In this document: piece by piece, positions 8,078 through 16,494 of the stretch
Layout of the letters: every line of letters begins with the position of its first letter
How positions within the stretch are numbered: the first letter of the stretch is position 1
Assembly: GCA_942491535.1 (NCBI GenBank)
Contig: CALOBV010000025.1
Coordinates: forward strand, 124,001-188,000
DNA from: JAUVKT01 sp942491535
GTDB taxonomy: Bacteria; Bacteroidota; Bacteroidia; Bacteroidales; VadinHA17
Reading direction: 5' to 3'
Length of the DNA: 64,000 nt
Program-made: the position numbers and the translations under genes
The notes under the pieces: model-generated
Databases searched by the model: none
What the model was told of the DNA's origin: nothing
The model's input: only the letters and a program-made list of their open reading frames with translations

Positions 8078-9445
8078 ATGGCATACCGGAGTTATAATCC
8101 TTATACACAGGAGCTAATCAATGAATACTCTTACCTGGGCGATGATGAACTTAAGTCATTTCTGGAAAAATCATATCAGGCATTTTCTGAATGGAAGAAC
8201 AGCAGCCTGGAAACCAGGACAAAAGTACTGTTAAAATTGGCTGAAATCTTCGAAGATGAAGCAGAAGAACATGCTGAGATACTAACTATGGAGATGGGTA
8301 AGCCAATAAAGCAGGCTGTCGCTGAAGTCAGGAAATCCGCAACAGCCTGTCGCTACTATGTCAGGGAAGCTGAACGAATTCTCAGTCCGAAATATATTGA
8401 GACCCCATCCAGCATGAGCAGGGTTGTTTACCAGGCCCAGGGTACAGTCTTTGCAATTATGCCCTGGAACTATCCCTACTGGCAGGTAATCAGGTGTTTT
8501 GCCCCGGCATCTGTCTCCGGGAACAGTGTAATTCTTAAGCATGCTTCCAATGTACCGGGGAGTGCCTTAAAATTCGAAGATGCTGTTCTGAGAGCAGGTT
8601 TTCCTGAGGATTTGTTTCATAATCTCTTTCTAACTCACAAACAAACTGCAGATGTGATAGCCAGCAGGCATGTAAGATCAATCTCACTTACCGGAAGTAA
8701 TTTAGCGGGTGAGATAATTGCTGCCAGGGCAGGAGCTGCCACAAAGAGCTGCGTAATGGAACTGGGAGGCAGCGACCCCTTTATTGTTTTTAGAGATGCC
8801 GATATTAATAAGGCAGCCGAAGCTGCCATTACAGGAAGGTTTCAAAATAATGGCCAGAGCTGTATAGCTACAAAGAGGTTATTCCTTCAGGATGAGATAT
8901 ATAATGATTTTATGACCATATTTAAGGGTTTGGTACAAAAACTTAAGGTAGGCGACCCTATGGACCCTGATACCGATATAGGGCCACTTGTAGATATTAA
9001 TGCCGTTTCAGAAATCAGAAGGCAGCTTGTCGAAAGCATAAAGATGGGGGCAAGGCTTACTATCGGGAGTATTGACAGTAAACGGGGAGATGGATTCTTC
9101 GACCCGGCTGTAGTTGAAGATGTGCCTGATAATTGTCCCCTTGCTGTAGAGGAGGTATTCGGACCTGTTATACCCGTATTCAGGTTCAGCGATTATGATG
9201 ATATGATTCAGAAAGTAAATTCGTCGATATTTGGACTGGGATCTTCGGTCTGGTCGGAGGATAAGGAACTTATCGAAAGGCTTGTTATGGATATAGACGC
9301 CGGTATGGTTGCTGTTAATGGCTTTACACGATCCGATCCCATGCTACCCTTCGGTGGAGTTAAATCATCGGGATACGGTCGCGAATTGTCTGATAATGGA
9401 ATGCTGGAATTCCTTAATATTAAGACAATATCTGTTTTTGATTAG
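8078..9445 (+). CDS. Succinate-semialdehyde dehydrogenase, Sad/YneI-like aldehyde dehydrogenase
   Basis: An NAD(P)-linked aldehyde dehydrogenase of 455 residues, about the length of E. coli Sad (YneI), which it resembles in order and wording of motifs: EMGKPI, AIMPWNYPYWQV with oxyanion asparagine N131, LLKHA-type ILKHASNV, general base E228 in MELGGSDPF, and nucleophile C262 in NNGQSCIATKR. The likely reaction is succinate semialdehyde to succinate, but family members take other aldehydes. It starts 27 bp after the smr gene and may be co-transcribed with it. Confidence 0.85.
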   Translation: MAYRSYNPYTQELINEYSYLGDDELKSFLEKSYQAFSEWKNSSLETRTKVLLKLAEIFEDEAEEHAEILTMEMGKPIKQAVAEVRKSATACRYYVREAERILSPKYIETPSSMSRVVYQAQGTVFAIMPWNYPYWQVIRCFAPASVSGNSVILKHASNVPGSALKFEDAVLRAGFPEDLFHNLFLTHKQTADVIASRHVRSISLTGSNLAGEIIAARAGAATKSCVMELGGSDPFIVFRDADINKAAEAAITGRFQNNGQSCIATKRLFLQDEIYNDFMTIFKGLVQKLKVGDPMDPDTDIGPLVDINAVSEIRRQLVESIKMGARLTIGSIDSKRGDGFFDPAVVEDVPDNCPLAVEEVFGPVIPVFRFSDYDDMIQKVNSSIFGLGSSVWSEDKELIERLVMDIDAGMVAVNGFTRSDPMLPFGGVKSSGYGRELSDNGMLEFLNIKTISVFD

Positions 9446-9463
9446 TTTCCGCTCATAATCTCT

Positions 9464-9471
9464 TATCTTTG
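9464..9471 (+). promoter_or_regulatory. -7 promoter box (TATCTTTG) for RNase P RNA
   Basis: TATCTTTG fits TAnnTTTG and ends about 4 bp before the predicted 5' end of the RNA, the spacing expected for a Bacteroidota promoter. A TTTG at 9437-9440 is 23 bp upstream, slightly further than the usual 19-21. Confidence 0.65.
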
Positions 9472-9474
9472 CAT

Positions 9475-9849
9475 TGCAGCAAACCGTTCTGTCGCTGCGC
9501 CTGTAAGGGCGTGGAGGAAAGTCCGGACAATATAGAGCACCATGCTTCCTAACGGGAAGATACCTGTGAGGGTATAGAAGTGTAACAGAAAATAACCGCC
9601 CCGAGCACTCGGGGTAAGGGTGAAAAGGTGGGGTAAGAGCCTACCGGTTCGGGTGGCAACATCCGGAGCCGTACACCTTATGGATTGAAAGACCATGTAT
9701 ACCGGCGAATAAGAATTGCTCGTTCGATGCCGGGGGGTAGGTCGATAAAGCTATATAGCAATATATAGTGCAGATAAATGACAGAAACCCCGTTCAAAGG
9801 TTTTTAACCAGTGAACGGGGTACAAAATCCGGCTTACAGGTTTGCTGCT
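9475..9849 (+). ncRNA. rnpB: RNase P RNA, bacterial type A
   Basis: The catalytic RNA that matures tRNA 5' ends. The universal GAGGAAAGTCCGGAC block of P4/J3-4 is at about 9513-9527, its 3' partner region ACAGAAACCCC is at about 9780-9790 and CCGGCTTACAGG is near the 3' end. The 5' end GCAGCAAACC pairs with the 3' end GGTTTGCTGC, fixing the boundaries to within a few bases. A hairpin of ACCCCGTTC with GAACGGGGT lies near the 3' end. Frames that look open on either strand here are shadows. The convergent lolA-like gene stop coincides with the RNA 3' end. Confidence 0.95.
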
Positions 9850-10550
9850 TATTTTATTTCAAATTCTGAATCGTCGACAGGTGTGTTGAACTCCACTTTT
9901 GTGAATATCATACCATAGCCGTAAGTTCCTGCCAGATAGGCATCTATCTTCATAGCCATCATTACACCATCAATGCTTTCATAGTTAGACATAACACTTT
10001 CTACAAGCTGGCTTACACCACCCTGGCTTACTTCAACCTGCATGCCTTTAACCAGGTAAGTTTTTTTATCAACAAAGGTATATATATCACCTACTTCGCT
10101 TATCATTTTAATTTTGAAAACAGGAGTTCCCCTGAAGGTATCTTCACCTATAAATTCAAGTTTATCTTCTTTAAATAGCTGGGATATGCTTGAGCCAAGG
10201 TTCCTGTTGTTCTTTGCCTGTGCAATCTGGTCGGCAGCTAGCGGTGTGGGCTCACTCGATCCCATCATTGGATTTATCTGGTAACCCTTGTCTCCGTTAA
10301 TAACAGTTACCATTTCCATACCACTCATTTCCATTACCGTCTTAATCTTATCCGGCTTTTTTTCTTTGATAACCATTTTCATCTGCATACCCATCACATC
10401 CATATTGCCCTCCATAACAATAGTTTTGAAGGAATTAAGCTTATCTGCACCGCTTGCTTTTTCGTACTTATTAACTATTGAGGCAAGATCCTGGGCACTG
10501 ATTGATAATGTTATGATTGCCAGGGCAATCATTAAAATTGACTTTTTCAT
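9849..10550 (-). CDS. Exported LolA-like (outer-membrane lipoprotein-sorting superfamily) protein
   Basis: A 233-residue protein with a clear Sec signal peptide (MKKSILMIALAIITLSISAQ, cleavage after about residue 19). The mature part is a run of beta-strand segments with KTIVMEGNMDV, KKPDKIKTVMEM and FKIKMISEVGD, the pattern of the LolA/LolB/LppX-like half-barrel, which binds lipid or lipoprotein. It is too divergent to call LolA itself, and Bacteroidota carry several such proteins. kdsA lies 12 bp upstream on the same strand, so the two are probably co-transcribed. Confidence 0.6.
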   Translation of the reverse strand: MKKSILMIALAIITLSISAQDLASIVNKYEKASGADKLNSFKTIVMEGNMDVMGMQMKMVIKEKKPDKIKTVMEMSGMEMVTVINGDKGYQINPMMGSSEPTPLAADQIAQAKNNRNLGSSISQLFKEDKLEFIGEDTFRGTPVFKIKMISEVGDIYTFVDKKTYLVKGMQVEVSQGGVSQLVESVMSNYESIDGVMMAMKIDAYLAGTYGYGMIFTKVEFNTPVDDSEFEIK

Positions 10551-10562
10551 AGTAGTTTACTT

Positions 10563-11381
10563 CTAATTATTTAGATTATTAATTGTTTCTTTTAAAGATG
10601 ATAACTTTCTTATTAGCCCTTCGATTCTTTTAAGATCAAGCATATTAGCTCCATCAGAAAGAGCTTTTGAAGGATTTGGGTGTGTTTCTATAAATATACC
10701 GTCGGCACCTGCTGCTATAGCTGCCATGCCTATTGTTTCTATCATTTCAGGCTGACCCCCGCTTATTCCTGAGGAGCTGTTTGGTTTCTGGAGAGAGTGA
10801 GTAATATCAACAATTACCGGCACTCCTGTTTTTTTCATTTCAGGGATATTTCTCATATCCACGACAAGATCTCCGTAACCAAACATATTACCACGTTCGG
10901 TCAGCAATATATTATTATTTCCGGTACTCCTTACTTTTTCAACTGCAAAGCTCATTGCCTCACCTGATAAGAACTGGCCCTTTTTGATATTTACCCATTT
11001 GCCGGTTTGCCCGGCAGCCAGTAGTAAATCTGTCTGCCTGCAAAGGAAGGCAGGAATCTGTAGTATGTCGACGTATCGGGCAGCCATGGAGGCTTCTTCC
11101 GCAGTATGAATATCGCTTACAAGAGGAAGATTGAATTCGGATCCTGCATCTGCAAGAATAGATAGGGCTTCTTCATCACCCAGTCCTGCAAAAGAATCAA
11201 GCCTCGACCTGTTTGCTTTCCTGTATGATGCCTTTAAAACAAGTGGTACATTGTAGATATCAGCCACTCGGTTGAGTTCAGCAGCGACTTCCCTTACCAA
11301 TTCTCTGCTTTCAACAACACAGGGTCCGGCAAGCAGGAGGAAGTTCCCGTTTTCGCTATGTTTCAGTCCTGGAATATTCAT
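10563..11381 (-). CDS. kdsA: 3-deoxy-8-phosphooctulonate synthase (KDO-8-P synthase)
   Basis: Condenses phosphoenolpyruvate with D-arabinose 5-phosphate to KDO 8-phosphate for the lipid A core, so the cell has a lipopolysaccharide outer membrane. The 272-residue protein has LLAGPCVVES near the N-terminus, KASYRKANRSRLDSFAG, the PEP-site region NIKKGQFLS, LTERGNMFGYGDLVVDMR, and the C-terminal GGQPEMIETIGMAAIAAGADG region (a two-part segment). Sits between rarA and the LolA-like gene on the same strand. Confidence 0.93.
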   Translation of the reverse strand: MNIPGLKHSENGNFLLLAGPCVVESRELVREVAAELNRVADIYNVPLVLKASYRKANRSRLDSFAGLGDEEALSILADAGSEFNLPLVSDIHTAEEASMAARYVDILQIPAFLCRQTDLLLAAGQTGKWVNIKKGQFLSGEAMSFAVEKVRSTGNNNILLTERGNMFGYGDLVVDMRNIPEMKKTGVPVIVDITHSLQKPNSSSGISGGQPEMIETIGMAAIAAGADGIFIETHPNPSKALSDGANMLDLKRIEGLIRKLSSLKETINNLNN

Positions 11382-11429
11382 TTATTTAACTTGTAAGAAA
11401 AGCAAATGTAGTAAAAAGCAATTTATTGC

Positions 11430-12755
11430 CTATTCAGTTTTATCATAATTATATAGCTCATCCCATAGTTTAGAAAGTCTTTCTCTAAACTCGTTTTCTC
11501 GCTTATTATTTCCCGGCTCATAGAAGATTCTGCCTTTTAGTTCTTCAGGCAGGAAATTGTCTTTTACAAAATTGCCCTTATACGAATGTGCATATTTATA
11601 ATCTGCGCCATAATTGAGATCTTTCATTAGTCTTGTTGGTGCATTTCTAAGGTGTAGAGGAACAGGGGCATCACCTGTGTTTCTTACCTCAGAAATAGCA
11701 TCGTTAATAGCCTGGTAGGCAGAATTGCTTTTTGGTGAGGTGGCAAGATAGATTGCAAGCTGAGATAAAATAATCCTGGATTCAGGCCATCCTATAACCG
11801 AAACAGCATCAAAGCAGGATTGGGCCATCAGCAGGGCATTAGGATTGGCTAGACCTATATCTTCAGCTGCCAGAATTACCAGTCTGCGTGCAACAAATTT
11901 CACATCCTCTCCGCCTTCAACCATGCGGGCCAGCCAGTATACTGCCGCATTTGGATCGCTGCCTCGTATCGATTTAATAAAGGCCGATACTATATCATAG
12001 TGTTGCTCTCCTCCTTTGTCATAAAGAGTAATATTACGTTGAACATGCTGAGTGATTATTTCGTCGGTAAGTGAAATTTCCTTGCTACCCGGTTTCAATG
12101 TGGCCGATTCTGCTGAAACAACAAGCTCAAGGGTATTATATAGTTTTCGTGCATCACCACCCGCCAGACGAAACAACGCTTCATATTCGAGGATCTTAAT
12201 ATTATACTCTTTAAGGTAAGAGTCGGTTTGTATCGCATTTTCAGCCAGGCTTTTTAAGTCATTGTCTTCCAGTGGTTTCAGTACATATATCTGGCACCTG
12301 GAGAGGAGGGGTGATATTATTTCAAAGCTCGGGTTTTCTGTTGTGGCACCAATTAGTGTAATGATTCCCTGTTCTACTGCTCCAAGAAGAGAATCCTGCT
12401 GGGATTTACTGAACCTGTGAATTTCATCGATGAAAAGGATTGGATTAGGAGAATCAAAAAATTGCTGCTTCTTTGCTTTTTCAATTGTTTCCCTCACGTC
12501 TTTAACACCTGAATTTACTGCACTCAGCTTATAGAAAGGTCTGTTATGCATCCCCGCGATAACACTTGCAAGAGTTGTTTTCCCTACTCCGGGAGGACCC
12601 CATAGTATAAATGAGGGAATAATTCCCGATTCTATGCTTTTTCTGAATGTTGAATTCTTACCTGCAAGGTGATCCTGTCCGACATATTTATCGAGGCTTC
12701 GAGGTCTCATCCGTTCAGCAAGAGGTTGATTTGCCAGCATATTCTTTTCTTTCAT
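11430..12755 (-). CDS. rarA: Replication-associated recombination protein A (RarA/MgsA), AAA+ ATPase
   Basis: A clamp-loader-like AAA+ ATPase that acts at stalled forks. The 441-residue protein has the N-terminal RMRPRSLDKYVGQDHL box, Walker A GPPGVGKTT at residues 53-61, Walker B LFIDEIHRF, sensor 1 IGATTENPSFE and the C-terminal tetramerisation domain with GSDPNAAVYWLARM and EDIGLANP. Met6 is an equally good start. The gene is followed after 48 bp by kdsA on the same strand. Confidence 0.93.
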   Translation of the reverse strand: MKEKNMLANQPLAERMRPRSLDKYVGQDHLAGKNSTFRKSIESGIIPSFILWGPPGVGKTTLASVIAGMHNRPFYKLSAVNSGVKDVRETIEKAKKQQFFDSPNPILFIDEIHRFSKSQQDSLLGAVEQGIITLIGATTENPSFEIISPLLSRCQIYVLKPLEDNDLKSLAENAIQTDSYLKEYNIKILEYEALFRLAGGDARKLYNTLELVVSAESATLKPGSKEISLTDEIITQHVQRNITLYDKGGEQHYDIVSAFIKSIRGSDPNAAVYWLARMVEGGEDVKFVARRLVILAAEDIGLANPNALLMAQSCFDAVSVIGWPESRIILSQLAIYLATSPKSNSAYQAINDAISEVRNTGDAPVPLHLRNAPTRLMKDLNYGADYKYAHSYKGNFVKDNFLPEELKGRIFYEPGNNKRENEFRERLSKLWDELYNYDKTE

Positions 12756-12800
12756 GCAAACTTACAAAAAGAGAAGGGAGCTACAATAGGATTGTATGGT

Positions 12801-12827
12801 AAAAAGGTGTCGCTTTACGCAACACCT
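12801..12827 (-). terminator. Rho-independent terminator of the PiT transporter gene
   Basis: On the minus strand AGGTGTTGC and GCGACACCT form a 9-bp stem with a 5-nt loop, followed by TTTTT. It lies about 45 bp beyond the transporter stop; a heptamer tract fills the interval, so the tract would be transcribed in the 3' untranslated part. Confidence 0.75.
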
Positions 12828-12828
12828 C

Positions 12829-12870
12829 TTAGCCCTTACCCCTTAGCCCTTACCCCTTAGCCCTTCGCAC
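12829..12870 (-). repeat. G-rich heptamer tract in the 3' untranslated region of the PiT gene
   Basis: Alternating heptamers TTAGCCC and TTACCCC on the plus strand, abutting the transporter stop codon at 12871-12873. On the coding (minus) strand this reads GGGCTAAGGGGTAAGGGC and so on, with at least five runs of three or four G and loops of three or four bases, a G-quadruplex pattern. Confidence 0.85.
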
Positions 12871-15121
12871 TTACCTGTTATATGCAATATAGAAGTCCCT
12901 GTATGCTTTAACCGCGTTACCTGAGTGCAGGACCAACCCTTTTGATTCGTTGAGAATGTCTAAAAAGAGCAAACTGGCCTTTGTTCCGGATTCTCCCTTT
13001 TTAATTCGCTTGATCTGTTGTTTACGAAGATTCTCATTAGCATCAATAAGATCATGCAGCTTCTGCACGGACTCCCTGATATTTTCGAAATTATTGGATT
13101 TTAATAGATAAATAAGGAAGTTGAAATATTCGCTGGTTTGAAGATTAAGTTTCTTCAAATCAATCTGTTGTTGCTTATTTAAAGGTGAATGATTGTTGTT
13201 AATATGAGAATATGCCGGGTCTGCGATATAATTAATAGCATGGGCAGACTCCCTGAGATAGTCGAATATCTGTACGTAATAAGGTGCCGCATCAATTTTG
13301 ATATCATCAAGCTTCTTGATTACTTTATGGACATTATCCTTTCGCAATTTTACATCAATATTTAACTTCTTTACTTCTTTTCGGATCTTCCTTAGACCCT
13401 TCAGGTCTTCTTTACAAAGACTGATAGTAATTTTGTCATACATAGATGATATCTGCAGAAGATTCGAGATTATTGTTTCCTGGCATGCAGGAATAATTTT
13501 TTTCGTACTACCGATTCCACCATCGTTTACAGATCTGTCTTTTTCTTCTTTTATCGACGATCTTTTCCCATGCAGCCTGTAGCTTCTAAAAAGCAAATAA
13601 GATACAAGTATTACCATTGTTCCAATTGCCCACATGCCTGCCCAGTTTATAAACAGGGCTATCAGGAAAGCTGATGTAAAAGCAGCCATTGCCGTAAAAA
13701 ACCATCCTGTAATAACTACCATAACACCCGTAATCCTGTATACTGCAGATTCGCGTCCCCAGGCTCTGTCGGCCAGCGAGGTACCCATTGAAACCATAAA
13801 TGTTACATAGGTTGTTGAGAGTGGTAGTTTTTGAGATGTACCATAGGCTATCAATACACCTGCAACAACCAGGTTAATTGATGCCCTGAGGATGTCAAAC
13901 GACATATCTGTTTCTTTGTGCAGGAGATCAGATTCATTAGAATCGAATCTGCTGTCAAGCCACTTCAATAATCTGTTTGGGAATATGAATTTAACAGTAT
14001 TGGATAGCTGTACGCCTGATCTAACCATTGCCCTGGCAAGCGCAGACGATGATTCGAACATTTCGCTTCCTTCATCCTGTTTACTTAAACTGAGCTCAGT
14101 TTTTGTTACTGTTCGTGCTTTCTTGGAAGTCCAGAGCGCAAGTGCCATTATTATACCTGCTCCCAGCAGGAATATGGTAGGAGTTTTTACTTTTGCTGCA
14201 AGCGAGGACATTAGTAATCCGTCCGGATCAGCTCCGCTGGCAACCCATTCTTTATATGATTCAAGACCTGCAAGGGGCACTCCTATGAAGTTTACCAGGT
14301 CATTACCGGCAAATGCCATTGCAAGGGAGAATGTGCCAACCAGAACAATTATTTTTGGGATATTAACCTTAAACAGCATTGTAAGAACCTGAAGAATAAT
14401 TGTCCATCCTATAAAGCTGTAAACCAGTATTATGCTTGTATTACTATTTATCCATTCTACAGTCTCGGCATCCATAAATGATGCTCCTTTAGCGCCTTTG
14501 ATAAGCATAAAATAAGTAATGGCAGTAATTGCCAGTCCCCCCCAAACAGATCCGAAGTATCTGAGGTTTGTCTTATAGTTAAAAGTAAACAGTACTCTTG
14601 TCAGATACATTACTATGGCTCCGACTGTAAAGGCCACAACCACAGATATCAATATTCCTGATATAATAGCAAGTGCTTTACTGGAATTAATATAGGTTCC
14701 CAGTGTATGTACTCCGTCAGGGTCTGCTGATAGTTTAATAACTGCTATAGCTACTGCGGCTCCAAGTAATTCGAATACAATTGATACCGTTGTTGATGTA
14801 GGCAGACCAAAAGTATTAAATAGGTCAAGCAGAAGTATATCCGTTAGCATAACTGCCAGGAATATTATCATCAGGTCGCTGAAGAAAAATTCTCCCGGAT
14901 TAAATATACCCTTTCTGGCAACCTCCATCATTCCACTCGAAAAAGTGGCTCCGAAGAGAATTCCAAGGGTGGCAATTATAAGGATCACTCTTAGTGATGC
15001 AACCTTTAGAACCAATAGCAGAATTCAGAAAGTTTACCGCATCGTTACTTACGCCTACAACCAGGTCTGAAATTGCCAGTACAAATAAAATCCCGATTAC
15101 AATTAAATAGAAAGTATCCAT
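12871..15121 (-). CDS. pitA: PiT-family inorganic phosphate transporter with C-terminal PhoU-like domain, frameshifted near residue 40
   Basis: A low-affinity phosphate:cation symporter. The first 39 residues (ATG at 15121, VVGVSNDAVNFLNSAIGSK) are in one frame and the rest, from VASLRVILIIATLGI onward, is in another. The break is at AAAGG on the minus strand (15003-15007): removing one G restores VGVSNDAVNFLNSAIGSKVA, the PiT signature, and gives a 749-residue protein. The second PiT signature lies in the C-terminal half at KLPLSTTYVTFMVSMGTSLAD. About twelve membrane segments are followed by a soluble, mostly helical PhoU-like domain of about 220 residues. This is normal length for Bacteroidota PiT proteins, so the frameshift is either recent or a sequence error. 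Confidence 0.85.
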
Positions 15122-15244
15122 ATTTGTTATAGTTGATTTAACAGCACAAAAGTATCTGCACTAAATTACTTTTGGATGAATTTAATGTTAAGTTAATGTT
15201 AAGAAAATTAAGATCGGATGAATTTTAGTGTAAGTATCACTATA

Positions 15245-15616
15245 CTAATTAGATAGTATGTCCTTTGTCAGATCTATTATTTTATGGATATTGATTGGCT
15301 TCGTAATATAGTCCACAACTCCTTTTTCCTTACTTCGTTTTATTATATCTGCATCTGAGATAGCAGATAGTATTACAACGGGGATATCCTTCCATTCGTC
15401 ATTTTTACGGAGAATATCCAGAAATTGCAGTCCGTCAATTTCAGGCATCAGGAAGTCCAGGTATATAAGGTCTGGCTTTTTTGTTTTAACGTTTTCGAGA
15501 CCCTCCATCGCGCTGAGTGCCGAGCATACATCATATCCCTTTTTCTCGAGAAGAGATTCAAGCAGAACCAGGTTTGTATTTGAATCGTCAATTACAAGAA
15601 TTCTATTGCCAGTCAT
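15245..15616 (-). CDS. Single-domain (CheY-like) response regulator
   Basis: A lone receiver domain with no output domain, about 123 residues from the ATG at 15616. The acidic pocket DDSN near residue 10, the phosphorylation aspartate in LIYLDFLMPE (about residue 54), the Ser switch in VILSA and the lysine in YITKPI are all present. A longer reading from 15649 adds eleven residues of poor quality (MHLYKKYETSN), so I prefer the inner start. No histidine kinase is adjacent, so the partner is unknown. Confidence 0.88.
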   Translation of the reverse strand: MTGNRILVIDDSNTNLVLLESLLEKKGYDVCSALSAMEGLENVKTKKPDLIYLDFLMPEIDGLQFLDILRKNDEWKDIPVVILSAISDADIIKRSKEKGVVDYITKPINIHKIIDLTKDILSN

Positions 15617-15732
15617 ATTACTTGTCTCATATTTTTTGTAAAGGTGCAAAATATTGGGCTATTGAGTTAAATTATGTTAAAGAAAATATCATCATTTTTA
15701 GGTGATTTAGATCATCGTTTCGTCAAAATTGA

Positions 15733-15755
15733 TACATTTGCTGATAGTCAGCAAA
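15733..15755 (+). promoter_or_regulatory. Promoter -7 box overlapped by a perfect palindrome upstream of the Crp/Fnr gene
   Basis: TACATTTG (15733-15740) fits TAnnTTTG. Its last four bases begin the perfect inverted repeat TTTGCTGA-TAG-TCAGCAAA at 15737-15755, which ends 16 bp before the ATG. A regulator bound there would cover the transcription start, so autoregulation by the downstream Crp/Fnr protein is a reasonable inference. Confidence 0.6.
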
Positions 15756-15771
15756 ACTGTTCCTGATATTC

Positions 15772-16476
15772 ATGTCGACAAAAAACTATAAGGAAATACT
15801 GGGGAAGGGTATAGGAATTATACCTGATAAAGGTGTATTTAATTACCTCGATGAATCGGAAAAGGTAGAACTGGCAAGGAATGTAACCTATATGAATTTT
15901 TCACGGCATGATGTATTGTTCAATCAAAAAATGCCATCTGATCATGCTGTATATATTATTAATGGCCTGATAAAGGTCTACAAGGGAGGCAGAGGCGACA
16001 GGTTGATATGTCTTAGTCTGACCGGTCCTGGTCAATTTGCAGGTCTTTCAAGTGTTTTTGGTTCGAAAGAATACAGGTATTCTGCTTCAGCCATTGAAAA
16101 TACAGAAGCTCTTATGATAAGGGGCGAGGCACTCGAATCTGCTATCAGGAAGAATGGAAGGTTTGCATCTGAGCTATTTAAAATAATCAGCACGGAGGCG
16201 CTTGATATTTCTGAGAAGCTGGTTAATTTTTCGATGAAACAACTTCCTGGAAGAGTTGCCGATCTTATCAGGTATTTTTCTGATGATGTATTTCACAGCG
16301 AGGATTTCACCGTTCCCCTTACCCGCCAGGAACTTGCTGAGCTTATAGGTACAACAAAAGAGAGCTTAATCAGGACACTTAACGAATTTAAAAACGATAA
16401 AATAATTGAACTTGACGGGAGAAGAATTAAGATTGTCTCACCTGAATTAATAACTATGCTCAGCAATCTGGGCTAA
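15772..16476 (+). CDS. Crp/Fnr-family transcriptional regulator
   Basis: A 234-residue protein with an N-terminal cyclic-nucleotide-binding fold (about residues 20-140; INGLIKVYKGG and PGQFAGLSSVFG) and a C-terminal winged helix (about 165-230) with recognition-helix region LTRQELAELIGTTKESLIRTL. There is no cysteine cluster for an FNR-type iron-sulfur centre, and the cAMP-binding arginine-serine motif is not evident, so the effector is unknown. It may sense redox state or haem, as other Bacteroidota members do. The ggt gene starts 18 bp downstream. Confidence 0.85.
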   Translation: MSTKNYKEILGKGIGIIPDKGVFNYLDESEKVELARNVTYMNFSRHDVLFNQKMPSDHAVYIINGLIKVYKGGRGDRLICLSLTGPGQFAGLSSVFGSKEYRYSASAIENTEALMIRGEALESAIRKNGRFASELFKIISTEALDISEKLVNFSMKQLPGRVADLIRYFSDDVFHSEDFTVPLTRQELAELIGTTKESLIRTLNEFKNDKIIELDGRRIKIVSPELITMLSNLG

Positions 16477-16494
16477 TTACCGAATTAAATAATT

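Noticed and set aside
9463..9696. 77-residue minus-strand frame
   Set aside because: It lies wholly within the RNase P RNA gene, whose conserved blocks explain the sequence.
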